Part shown: positions 53,451 to 63,431 of the stretch, piece after piece
Layout of the letters: each line of letters opens with the position of its first letter
How positions within the stretch are numbered: the stretch's first letter is position 1
Source: Lepus europaeus
Lineage: Eukaryota; Chordata; Mammalia; Lagomorpha; Leporidae
Reading direction: 5' to 3'
Length of the DNA stretch: 64,000 bases
Assembly: GCF_033115175.1 (NCBI RefSeq)
Contig: NC_084844.1
Location: 37,249,885-37,313,884 of the forward strand
The notes under the pieces: generated by a model
What the model was told of the DNA's origin: nothing
Databases searched by the model: none
The model's input: the letters and a program-made list of their open reading frames with translations, nothing else
Translations under genes and position numbers: made by a program

Positions 53451-53989
53451 GGCAACCTGTCCACGTAGACAAAACCATGAATCATCACCGCGGCTGAACA
53501 TTTTAGCGTTCAGTAATATTCTCAGAGGCCCAAGGTTTTCAGCCAAATCCCAGGTCTGTGCACAAGGACACTGCATAAATCCCTCCCCTTATGAAAGGCC
53601 AGGCTGAGCAGATGGGACCACTCCTAAGTAAACTGTAGAGCCCTCCCTCAGCCTTCTGGGAAGGGACGGCAGGGGGCCGGCCCTAGCAGCCGGGAGAGCA
53701 AAGAGCCAGGAGCTGTTAATTCTGGGGCTAATGCTCACATCTCCAACTTATCTCTTGGAGATGAGGTGTGCGTCTGACCACACAATCCTCCCCCTCTGTC
53801 CCCCAAGAGGAACTCAGACCTGGAAGTCAGATGGAGGAGGCTGCTGCAGCACAGGTGCCGGCCAGAGGTGGGAAATCCAACAGGAGCATGGGGGAGCTGG
53901 GCCAGCGCTAAGAGGAAGGGAGAGACAGGAGGGCCCTCCAAACCCACTCTCTTCCAGTGCTAAGTCTGGGGAAATAACCTCACGGCAAC

Positions 53990-54360
53990 TCCACTCTTGG
54001 AGACCCTGTCTCATTAATATTTATTAAGCCAAAGATTTTTTTTTTTAGAAGAAGAGAAGGCCAGGTAATTACACACTCAGCGGAAGGGGATGGCATCTGT
54101 GAGCCTTCCTTCACCCTGTTTCCGTGGCCCCCACACACAACACAGGCCCAGCGTAGATCCTGTTGCCTCCCAGCCCCTGCTCATGCCCCCAGGTGTAGCA
54201 GAAAGACTCAAGGCAGGTAGATGGAGAGAGACAGACTCGGCCCTCCGGGTGCTCACCAGGAGATGCAGGGACTGTGAAATTGCACCAGGGCTGGACAACT
54301 CACCACCACATTGCAACCCTTGGGGTACTGAAATAATTAACTTGCTAATCAGCTACACCT
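53990..54360. promoter_or_regulatory. Candidate conserved element with homeodomain cores
   Basis: Two AT-rich patches: 54008-54072 (CTCATTAATATTTATTAAGCC, AGGTAATTACAC) and 54326-54352 (ACTGAAATAATTAACTTGCTAATC). On the minus strand 54329-54341 gives GTTAATTATTTCA, a one-good-half HNF1-like site. Between them is ordinary GC-rich DNA. Function is inferred from motifs only. Confidence 0.42.
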
Positions 54361-54699
54361 TGCTCTCTCCTTTCTTCCTGGAAAAAAAAAAAAAACAATT
54401 GCAAATCGCTTTCCCATCAGGTTCCTATGTCAGTCACTTGGAGGCCAATGATGCTTTTGAAGAAATATACTCTCTGCTGCCGTACAGACGGAAATGGGTC
54501 ACACCAAGTCGGGCCGCCTCCTTCTCCCCACCCCTTCCCTCCATGGTGGGGCGCACAGGCTGTGTCTGGAGATGCAGGCTTTTTTCTGTCCGCAGCACAG
54601 AGCTTTTCCATCTTTGCTAAGCTTCAGCTTTCTTGCTGCCGGCTCTCTTTAGCCTGCTTGCTGGCGCTAAACAGTCCCGATCTACGTGGAGCAAAGAGG

Positions 54700-54915
54700 A
54701 TTGATTAGAATCGTCATAATAATCCCTGGCATTCGTCCGGCTTTAGCATGTGCAAAGTGTTTTCACACATTATCTCCCCAGGCCAGGGGAGGTTGGAGCT
54801 GCAAGGGACCTCGGCAGTCATTTAGCCCAATCCTCTTGTGGTGCACATGGGGAGACTGAGGCTCAGAAAGGTTAAAGGCCAGGGTCTTTGAGGCCAGGTC
54901 CCCAAGCTCACTACC
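54700..54915 (-). mobile_element. Ancient repeat fragment (MIR-like)
   Basis: AAAGTGTTTTCACACATTATCTCC, GGAGCTGCAAGGGACCTCGG and GGGGAGACTGAGGCTCAGAAAGGTTAAA are common phrases of old mammalian interspersed repeats. The exact family is not certain. Confidence 0.5.
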
Positions 54916-55765
54916 TAGGGATCCTGTGTTGTGTTCGATGCTCCGGCAGGCGATAAAGAGCGCCACAGAAGACAGAAACCAAGACCCCCAAAAAACTAAG
55001 AGTAGAATTGAGAATAAACAAAAGCAACTTCTGTAAGAAGTGACTTGGGGGGTTGGAGTGGGGGAACACGGATCATGGTGGTCCAGACTCCACCCCTGTC
55101 TCTCCGCCCCATCATCTTCCCAGTGTTAAAAACGGGATGTTATGCAGTTTGGGATATAAGCTTCCTTGGCTGTAGGTCTTGGGGCGGGGAGTTTTTCCTA
55201 GATTCAGATCTAGCAACTGCTACACCCTCCAGGTCCACTGCATCAGGGGCTGTGTGTGTCTACCTGAGACACAGGACAGAGCGGCGAAAAGCAGGCATCT
55301 TGATCCTTTCTCAGATCAGATGAGTTCCAAATTAATGGCCCTTTCCCCGCAAGGCTCTGAGCAGGTTAAAACAAGATGTCTGGTAAAGGGGGCCGGGGGT
55401 GGGGGGGGCGAGCAAAACCTAAAACAAGAAAAGGAAGCAAGACCGATGTGGGACTGTGTGTCAGGAAAATGCTTAGCTGTCAGTGGTGCGCGTAGGTTTG
55501 GCCGGGGGTCTCCGCGTTTTCTTGGGCTGCCGTGTCCCCACTGCCTGCGCCTGTTGGAGGGTAAGCGGTTCCTTTGTGTGTTCGTTTATTACTAAGCCCA
55601 ACTCTTTTCCCTCTAAAACTCCTTCTTGTCCCTGTTGAGCTGACCATGCTGCTGGATTTATGAAGAGAGATGTTTGAGCAGAAATCCCCCAGAGTGTCCC
55701 ATCAGCCCTAAATCCCAGGCCCGCTCACCCCCCCAAGACCCCGTGACACACAGCATGCCAACACG
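54916..55765. other. Intergenic DNA, no gene seen
   Basis: No gene or recognised repeat. Confidence 0.45.
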
Positions 55766-55774
55766 GCTTCCTCT

Positions 55775-55965
55775 TGCCTATGCATTAGCCATCCATTGTG
55801 GCAACCTGACATCTCTCACACATAAAACCGTAAGAGAGAAATAAAATATCTGCCTCTTGGCGAAAATAAAGCTTTGCCTCCCTCCTGATGTATAGGATAT
55901 AAAATAAAGCCGCCGCTCCGATAGTGGCTTTTCCTTATGCCGGAGTCGCCTTTGCACACACGGAG
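55775..55965. promoter_or_regulatory. Candidate conserved non-coding element
   Basis: AT-rich unique DNA with TATGCATTAGCC (POU-like), a SOX-type CCATTGTGG (55792-55800), ACATAAAACCG, AATAAAATATCTGCC and GATATAAAATAAAGCCGCC. About 6 kb upstream of the LHX1 promoter. Function inferred. Confidence 0.45.
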
Positions 55966-56019
55966 ACAATGAAGACGGATGGTTTGGGACGAGGCCCAGC
56001 CTCCTGGGGCCGCCTTCAC

Positions 56020-56135
56020 CCTCTTTTATTATCGTCTCTTCCCCCCTCCCTGCCTTCTTCTTTCTTCTTCACTTTCTTTCCTTTCTGGCTTGGATTTGCC
56101 TTTTATATGCCCTTCTCTCTCTTTCCTCTGGAACT
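56020..56135. repeat. Polypyrimidine-rich tract
   Basis: C/T-rich + strand (TCTTCCCCCCTCCCTGCC, CTTTCTTTCCTTTCTGGC), next to an AT-richer patch near 56260-56340. Confidence 0.55.
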
Positions 56136-56349
56136 TTGTTCCTCCTGCTTGACAGAGACGGCGAGCCAAGTTTCTCCCTTGCTCGGTCATGCCGGTCATC
56201 TCCTCGCCTCCCCCGTCTGTCCAGCCCCAGCTCTCCCTGGGCCACCAGCCCCTAGGACCATTTTTGCTTTTACTGCTTGGGGATTTGCTTTGGTCAAATG
56301 TACAAACGTTCCCAAGGGACAATTAAGGACACATTTAGTGGTGGAGGGG

Positions 56350-57325
56350 GGGCTTTTTTTTTCTGGGGAGCTGCTCTCCCCCTCCTTCCTCTCCCTGGGC
56401 AGGGTGGATTATGGATCTCAGCATTTGTTTGTTTAGCCTCTGAGGGGGTCCACAGAGCAAAGCTGCCACCTCATGGGGGTGAGAGTCGACAGTCACCTTC
56501 CAAAGCCGCATCAGCTGATGCACTGTGGGCCTTGGGCCCCTCTGCAACTCAGCTCCCAAGGGACTGCTTCAGATTCGACACCTTCTCCGCATCTCCGTTC
56601 CCTAGTCCTGGGAACTGAGGGTGCTGTGGGGGGAGCAGAGGCGGGTCCTCCCCATGCCCCCACAGAGAGACGGGAACTGGCCCCGCTGAGGTCACACAGG
56701 CACAGAGACCTGGCTGCCTTTCTGCCCTCCGTGCCGGGTGTCGACCTTTTTCCTTCTTTGTCCCCGCAAGCCTCTCTCACCATTACCAGGTGGCAACTGG
56801 ACTTCTCTGTACTTCTGTCTCTCCGTCCTGTCCAAGTAGGTTTGTCCAGAAGCTGTCCCCATCCTCCCTTGACCCCATCCCGTCCACCTCATACAAAACC
56901 TCCCATGTCCATGCTAGGGACAGCAGCTCACACGCATCCCACCCAGGTCCTGGGAAGAGCAAAGGGAGACTACAAGACCCGCGCATGGGGTCTTCAGTCC
57001 TGGGACAACAACACAGGCATTGCCCATAGGCAGGAAATGCCCCGCAGTGGAGGGCTTTCAGCCCCTGAGCTTGCGCTCCCCAACAGGAGGGCTGTAGATG
57101 TCCCTGTGCCTGGGAGCAGCTCACCTCCACGTAAGGGCACCCCTGCTCCTACTGCCCAAACCTGGAGGAGTGAGGCGGCAACATCCACTGAACTCTGCCC
57201 ACCGTGGGGGGAACAGGACCGAGGACCGCCAAGTCCAGAGGTAGCCCTGGCCCCAAGGGTGGTTTTCTCGGGGACCCCTCCCCCCTCCGGATATCTCTCC
57301 AGCTATCGGCAGCGCCCACCGCCAT
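56350..57325. other. GC-rich intergenic DNA
   Basis: No gene is supported. The 330-codon + strand frame at 56473-57465 has no recognisable domain and looks like chance. Confidence 0.5.
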
Positions 57326-57334
57326 TAGGTAGGG

Positions 57335-57390
57335 GGAGAGAGTCAATTAGCGAGAGGATTAATTACCGAGAGGCACGTTTGTCTTCCTTG
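57335..57390. promoter_or_regulatory. Duplicated homeodomain-core motif
   Basis: CAATTAGCGAGAGG (57344-57357) and TAATTACCGAGAGG (57360-57373) are direct repeats identical at 12 of 14 positions and two bases apart. Each joins an AATTA core to CGAGAGG. About 4.6 kb upstream of the predicted LHX1 start site. Regulatory function inferred. Confidence 0.45.
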
Positions 57391-59320
57391 CCGGGTGTGA
57401 GTGTGCGCTCAGACGGGGGAACACGGGCACGCACCCAAATACACATTGTTGTCACGCCGTCTTAGACGTTTTATTTATTTGTTGGATTCCTGCCCAGAGC
57501 CGTTCACACGCTCTTCCACGGGCGCTGAGTCTCCCACCAAACACGCCGCCACGGAAAGCGCCCGCCACGGGAGCCCTGGGGTCCTGCCTAGCAGCCCCGC
57601 AGCGACTGCATCTTCCGCGGGTCCCTCCTCGCTGCCTCTTCTGGAGGCTCTTTTTTTTTTTTTCCGATTTCTTTGGCTCCACTTCTTCACGCGTTCTGCT
57701 CCTCACCCCTGGCCCTTCATCCCCGCTGGCTTTCCTGCGTTTCTTCCCCTTCTCTTGGTTTTCTCCCTTATTCACTTTTCTCTTCGCTCCTTGCTTCTCC
57801 CATCCGGGTCTCTTCCGAGACTGTCCCTGTCCTGTGTTCACTCCCCGCAGGGCACTGACTTGCAGTCGAGATCGCCACGCTCGACCTCGCGGTTCCACCC
57901 TCCCGCAGCCCTGTGCCCCAGGTGCCTGCGGCCCTCGTGGGAAAGCAAGCGTTGTTTACTCAGGTCGAGCGTGCACCATGACGCTCAGGCCCGCTGCTGC
58001 CCGGTCCCGGCCTCGCCGGTCCCCTCACACATAGGCTGCCCAAGCCCCTACTGGAAAACGTGGCTGGGGGCAAAGTGCACTCTGGAGCAAGGTGGCCCCT
58101 TGGCCTCACTTGCACACAGTGCATTGACCCAGGCATCTCCGGCAAACCCCTAACTTGGGTTCTCTGCCTGGGAACGCAAAGGTAACACCCACCCTTCCTT
58201 CTGCCCCAGCCCCTGAGCTCCTGCCTAGGCGATTCCAGGGAGAAAGAAATTGCGGAAGTACAGCACACAAATAGATCGGCTCCATGACCAAGGAGCTGTG
58301 ATTGAGAGACAACCTGAGCCAGAGGAGCTCCAGAAAGGGGGACGGAAGTTCTCGATCAGGTCTCAGGGACCCCAGCCTAACTGCTCCCTGCATTTCAGTC
58401 GCCACATCCTCACCCAGGGAGTTCGTGAAGCCTCCACCAAGGGCGGCATCCAGGGGTGCACAGGTTCCGCTCCTCCCTACCTTGTCCCAGACCTTCGTGG
58501 CTGGGGTGCTGTGGATCCTGGTTGTTCTGCACAGGTTAACCCCCAACAGCCAGCTCTGCCCCCCAGATGCCTCCCTCTTGGCGGCTTCTTCACACTTTGC
58601 TGGGGACGGTGGGCTGGACAGGCACGCTATGGGAGAGGAGGGAAGTGGCCGGGGACAGCCACAGCTCTGGGGACAGTCTCAGTTGACTGTGACTGGGCAG
58701 GCTCATTCATGGGACCACGAGTCACTGGGCAACCTGGAGAGGAAGGAAGGGCAGGGAAGCTTGGGACTAAGAAGGCAGCGGGAGGCAAGGGGGTGCAGGA
58801 GGGGGAGCCTTCAGCTCCCCAAACTGTCAGGGGGGTTGGGCGTGGGTGGGTAGAACACTCTCCATCCCCATTTCTGAACAGCGCTCCCTCCCCTGGGGAA
58901 TTGCGAGGCCACTTTCTAGGCCCTCTGGGCCTTTTCCAGAGGTCCTAGGAGTGGAGAGGTGCGAATTCTGCGGGCCACTGAGAGATGGCCAGGCCGTTAA
59001 GCTTGAGTCTGTGACACAGCGTCAGCAGTGGACCCGTCCCGGGGCAGTGGACGCAGATGTGAGTGCGCAACTTGGGGGGGCGCTGGGTTGGCAGGCGCTT
59101 AGGGTCGCAGGAGGACGCAGACAATATGCGCCGGCTCGGCGGCACAGAGCGAGGTCCCCGCTCTTCCGACCTTTTCGCCTAGAGTACCTGGTTTAAATGC
59201 TTCCGAGACGGCAAGTTTAGAAAGCTGGATCTGTTTTCTCTCCTTGTCTGAGACTGATTACTTTTAAAACACAAGCTCAACGGAAACGGAAAAAAAAAAA
59301 ATTAATGTGCTGTCGCCCTA
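57391..59320. other. Upstream flank with a pyrimidine tract
   Basis: No gene is supported. CpG density rises at 57480-58040. A strong C/T bias covers about 57640-57830. Confidence 0.5.
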
Positions 59321-59710
59321 GAGGCGTTAAATCTGGACTTTCAACTTAGACCCGGAGCCAAGAGACGCGCCTTGGATTGCGCTCCTGGACCCCTTGTAGA
59401 CGCGGATCTGTTTACCGCGCCATCTGGACACTCCGGCAAGCAGAGCTCTGAGAGCTAGAGGCAGCATCCTGGCCCAGACCCCAACTCCCCTACCGCGCTC
59501 GCCCTCTTGGTCCCACACCTTAGTCCCGAGGACGCTGTACCCCAAAACGGATGGCGCAACCTTCTCCAGCCCACAGGAGAGAGGCGGCCGGCCTTGGGCT
59601 GGGGGAAGAGTTGGCAGCCTGGTCCAGCTGTCGCCCAGTAGGGCTTCGACGGCTGCCCCCAACCCCCACCCCTGTGGCCCCTCTGCTTTGCATGAGAAGG
59701 AGCCCAGCTG

Positions 59711-59732
59711 GGGCGGGGGCGGGGGCGGGGGC
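59711..59732 (+). promoter_or_regulatory. Tandem GC boxes
   Basis: Three to four overlapping GGGGCGGGG units, the Sp/KLF motif, which can also form a G-quadruplex. A CTATAGATTCC word follows near 59755, so a minor upstream promoter is conceivable but unproven. Confidence 0.5.
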
Positions 59733-61863
59733 GAGCCACCCGGGACTGGGGCCGCTATAGATTCCAGAAAGGAGCGGTTGGGTCGAGGGCACTAGCGGCG
59801 AGCGCGGGACAGCTGGGGGAGGGAGGAGCGAGGGGGCCGCTCGGCTGCACCGGCTCCTCCCCGCAGGCCTTATCCTACGCAGCTGGCTGGAGGCGCCTCC
59901 GATCCACGCAAAGTGAAGAGCCCGCGCTCGCCGATCTCTGAGACTTCGGGGGTACCAGAGTACCGGGCGCCGGTCGGCTTGCTCCAGGCGGGGTCGGATC
60001 CGCAGAGGGAGCGCAAAGCCAAGTCCGAGCCCGCAGAGCCCGCCCGCTAGGTCAGAAAACCGTCTTCTGCACACCCTGCCTAGCCCTGAGCCCGGGCTTT
60101 GGAAGGGAGGCGCGGGGCACTGGTGCGCACGAGCTGATCAACTTCTCGCGCGGTCCAGCCAGGGGTGTGAGTGTGGGGGCGGGGAGGGGGGTGCGTAGAA
60201 GACGTTAGGGGCCTGGTCCCAGGAGGTCGGGGCTGGGCGGAGCGCCAAAGAGGCGCGCGGCGAGCCTGGGCGGCTTCGGTTCTCAATGAAAAGGTGGCGC
60301 CAGCTGCAAGGTGGGGGCTTCCCCGGGCGCCTCGAGGTTGCGGTGCAGTGCGGACGGCAGCCGGAGCGTAGGAAGAGCTCTTACTAAAATCCAGCAGCCC
60401 CCCGGAGCCTACGCCAAATTCGCTGTGGCCGCTTCCCGGTTCGTCCGAAGAGGGTATTGCATTTTCCGAGCGGGATGCCCTTCCAGCCCGAATTCATTGC
60501 AACTCCGTTTCCGCACGCATTTTCTGCCAAACTGGTCCCAGGCCCGTGTGGAAAGTCTGGCCCCGGCGTAGCGAGAGGAGTCAAAAGGCCAATTCCAAAA
60601 TGCCACCCTTGTTCTCATCCATACTAAGGCCAAATACAGCCTCTTAAGTCCCCCTCTCAACAACGAAATTCAGGAGCAAAAATGGGACCGCCTCCCGCAC
60701 TACTACGTTCAGACCCCACCTGGGGAGAAATCCGGACTAAACCTGGAAAACTGCAGCCGAAACGGAATTTGACTTAAGTGCGCCAGGAAACTGGAGTAAC
60801 CGAGACCCAAATCCGCCCCCCACGTCTGGGCAAGTCCTCCCCGTGTGTGGTGGGCCCCAGTTTGTGTCCAGAGCGGATTTAGGAAGGTGCGGGCTCCCTA
60901 AGCAGTGGGCATCGCAAGATAAGGTCGGCTGTTGTCTGCGGAAGCTGGGGCCAGCCTGAAGCCTGGGGAGGAATGGAAGCCGGACACCCTCCGCCCGTGC
61001 AGGGCACACCCCAATCTACTGGTGTACCGCAGGCCCTCGCGGTGCCCCTAGGGTCCCCCTCCTTCCCACCATCGCAATCCCTACATCCCCCGCCCGCCCC
61101 CCGCCGCGCAGGCTGGAGCCCTGCGGTTTCCCGCCTGGTCGTTTGTTTTTGTTTGCAAAAGGTGTCTCCGGATCACAATTTTCTCACAACTTCTCGCCAG
61201 GGTGGCAACTCCCCACCCGAGGCTCTTCCCCACCCACTCCTTCCCCACCTCCAGGGCGCTGCGCCTCCGGTCTCCCCCGCCCCCACAAGCAGACCGCCTG
61301 AATCAACTTTCCAAGAGCGCGCCGCGGGAGGCAGACACCCAGATCTCCCGGAGCCCCGGCCCCTGTGGACTTTGGATGGACCAGGGGAGGGCGTACCGAA
61401 AGAGGAGCGGGAGGAGGGAGATCTTGCTGCCAAACTCCCCCTACCCCTCCAAAGACAGGCGTTGTGTCGGGGGGGGGGGCAAACTTCCAGGCGGAGAAAG
61501 TACGGAGGTGAGGCGCAGGCGGACAGATAGGACAGCGCCAGCGGGATTGCAAAGCCAAACCGCGCACCGGGGCTGCCGGACCCAGCTGCACCCCAACCTT
61601 GGACGAGGCTCGGTCTTAGATGACCCCACCCTCCCGCAGAGCTCTGGCCTCCGCCAGTGCCTATTCCCGCCCTCTCTCGGTCCCTCCCCCCGAGACCGAC
61701 GCCTTACCGGAGCAGGAGGGGGCCCGGGTACCTCGCCGCCCGCCGCCTGCGCCGCGCCGCGCGCGGCCGCGGGTGCTGCCGCCACTGATCCTCGAAACGC
61801 GGTCTCCCCGCACTCTCCCGGGCCGGGGGACGCAGAATGGTTTACAGAGGGACCGCGAGGCGC

Positions 61864-61931
61864 TGATTGGTCACCGGCTGCCGTGACGTCGTCGGGCGCT
61901 GCATTAAGGCGAGGGGGCTTGCAGAGCTCAG
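61864..61931 (+). promoter_or_regulatory. LHX1: Predicted LHX1 core promoter
   Basis: In order: an inverted CCAAT box GATTGG (61865-61870), a CRE-like TGACGTCG (61884-61891), a weak TATA-like CATTAAG (61902-61908), and an initiator-like CTCAGCC with its A at 61930, 27 bp after the TATA-like box. Spacing fits a focused start site within a CpG island. A start near 61930 would give a 5'UTR of about 1.33 kb. The motifs are seen; the start site is predicted. Confidence 0.6.
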
Positions 61932-62284
61932 CCAACAGCCAGGAGCAGTGACCGAGCCGCCGGAGCTGGGGAGAGACGCGCCGGGGCAGCGGACTGGGCC
62001 AGGAGACCAGGGACCGAGGGACGCGCGCCCGGGGACAGCCAGCAACGAGCCGTGGCCCGGGCGGCGACAGCGGGTGGACCGCGGAGCTGCTCCAGCCGCC
62101 AGCCTACTGTGGCCGCAGCACCAGGACATTTTAAAAAAGCTCTCCAGGCCGGCCCCCTCCCCCCTGACTCCTTTCGCGGCAAAAGAGGAAAAACAAAAAG
62201 GAACGAAACCCAGATTTGCCACTACAACGAAAAGAGAGGGGGAAAAGGAAAAAAAAAAAAAAAGTCGAGCGACTGTGGGGTTGG

Positions 62285-62386
62285 ATGCAGGCAGGCGGAG
62301 CGCGCGCGGGCCGAGCGATGCGGGGCTGCGCGCCCAGGCGGCCGCGAGTTGTGACTGGAGCCACCGTACGTAGCCAGGCGCGGTGA
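62285..62386 (+). CDS. Upstream ORF 1 in LHX1 leader (33 codons)
   Basis: An ATG at 62285 opens a 33-codon frame that ends in TGA at 62384-62386, with a second in-frame ATG at 62318 (codon 12). The peptide is Arg/Gly/Ala-rich with no domain. If the leader is transcribed as predicted, scanning ribosomes would meet this frame first, and it ends well before the LHX1 start. Function as a translational brake is inference. Confidence 0.4.
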   Translation: MQAGGARAGRAMRGCAPRRPRVVTGATVRSQAR

Positions 62387-62821
62387 GAAGCCAGCCGGCG
62401 TCTCCTTCTCTCAGGAGCCTGGGCGCTGGGAGGGCTGCCCTGAGGACACGGAGGCCGGGCAAGCCACAGGCCGAGGTGACTGGGCCCGGGCGGTGGGGAG
62501 CGAGGAGTGCGCCTTGGCTGCGTCTGCCCGAAGTTGTCCCTCTCCGTTCCCGACTGACACAAACACTTCTCCAAAAGGAGGGAAACCTAAGCCACAACAG
62601 CAATCTACGAGATCCTCCTCCTCCTCCTCCTCCCTCTCCTCCCTCCCGCCCCCCCCAACCCCTCCCCCTCCCCCGACCGCTGCACGACGCCGGCAGTTTA
62701 GGATCCAAAGCTTCTCCACTCTTTTGCTTCTTTCCTTGGCCTCCCCCCCCCCCTTCTTCTTCAAAGAGGGAGGACGCCCTGGCGGCGGGCAGCCCGGCAC
62801 GCACGCGCCCGGCAAAAGCAG

Positions 62822-62839
62822 ATGCACTTTGACTTCTGA
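62822..62839 (+). CDS. Upstream ORF 2 in LHX1 leader (5 codons)
   Basis: ATG at 62822 encodes MHFDF followed by TGA. It is a minimal upstream ORF 423 bp before the LHX1 ATG, leaving ample room for reinitiation. Confidence 0.35.
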
Positions 62840-63261
62840 CAGCTCTACCTCAAGCCCGGGAGAACTCAGCGGCATCTTCCTCTTCTTCTCCGTCTCCGGT
62901 TTCTTTCTTTATTTCCTTTCCCGCCGCCGTTCTCGGTGACCTTCACTCCTCCGCGGGCTCTGGGCAGAAGGGTCGCTTCCTCGCGCGCGCGAAGACTCCT
63001 CCTCCTCGCCCCGCGCGGCTCGTCGGCGCCCTGGGACTCCCGCGCGCTCATACTCCGTCGAGGCGCCCCCAGGCCAGCGTCGGCCTCGTTGGCCCCCTTT
63101 CGATCTCCTGGCGCGGGTTTTGGATTGCACGGCCGAGTGTGTCTCCTCTCCTTGGAGGGGCGAGGGGGCGAGGGAGCTCGTGCCGGTCCTCCTCGGGAGT
63201 CGTCCCCTTGGCTCGGCTCGCCCCTCTCTTCTCCGGGCCTCCCCCGACCAAACCAAAGACC

Positions 63262-63431
63262 ATGGTGCACTGTGCCGGCTGCAAAAGGCCCATCCTGGAC
63301 CGCTTCCTCTTGAACGTGCTGGACAGGGCCTGGCACGTCAAGTGCGTCCAGTGCTGTGAATGTAAATGCAACCTGACCGAGAAGTGCTTCTCCCGGGAAG
63401 GCAAGCTCTACTGCAAGAACGACTTCTTCCG
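63262..63431 (+). CDS. LHX1: LHX1 (LIM homeobox 1), first coding exon
   Basis: LHX1 (LIM1) is a nuclear LIM-homeodomain transcription factor that works with LDB1 in head organiser, kidney, genital-tract and neuronal development. This exon encodes residues 1-56 plus two bases of codon 57, starting [15 protein letters not shown]. It holds the whole first LIM finger: zinc ligands C4, C7, H25, C28, C31, C34, C51 and D54 fit C-x2-C-x17-H-x2-C-x2-C-x2-C-x16-C-x2-D. The start is chosen because the family begins at this MVHC, and the ATG has A at -3 and G at +4. The exon ends TTCCG before GTGAGT (63432-63437), a consensus donor in phase 2; reading through meets TGA at once. LHX5 is the closest alternative, but K8, V26, C36 and T39 agree with LHX1 as I recall the paralogues. 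The second LIM finger and homeodomain lie beyond the window. Confidence 0.97.

Larger units (their letters stand above)
61930..63261 (+). other. LHX1: LHX1 5' untranslated region (predicted)
   Basis: About 1.33 kb between the predicted start site and the start codon, with no intron signals needed. It carries an A-rich segment ending in A15 (62249-62263), a (CCT)n pyrimidine stretch (about 62610-62645), and two upstream ORFs. There is no ATG between 62840 and the LHX1 start. Confidence 0.6.

Noticed and set aside
56473..57465. 330-codon plus-strand open frame
   Set aside because: No domain or conserved motif, Ser/Pro-rich chance composition, no splice or promoter context.
59745..59765. TATA-box promoter near CTATAGATTCC
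   Set aside because: Close to GC boxes, but the word is a poor TATA box and no transcript context can be seen.
61842..62804. 320-codon minus-strand open frame across the promoter
   Set aside because: It is antisense to the promoter and leader; its Phe/Gly/Arg runs come from A/T homopolymers and GC-rich DNA.
63139..63261. In-frame 41-codon N-terminal extension of LHX1
   Set aside because: The frame is open upstream but has no ATG; the ATG at 63262 has a good Kozak context and matches the family's start.
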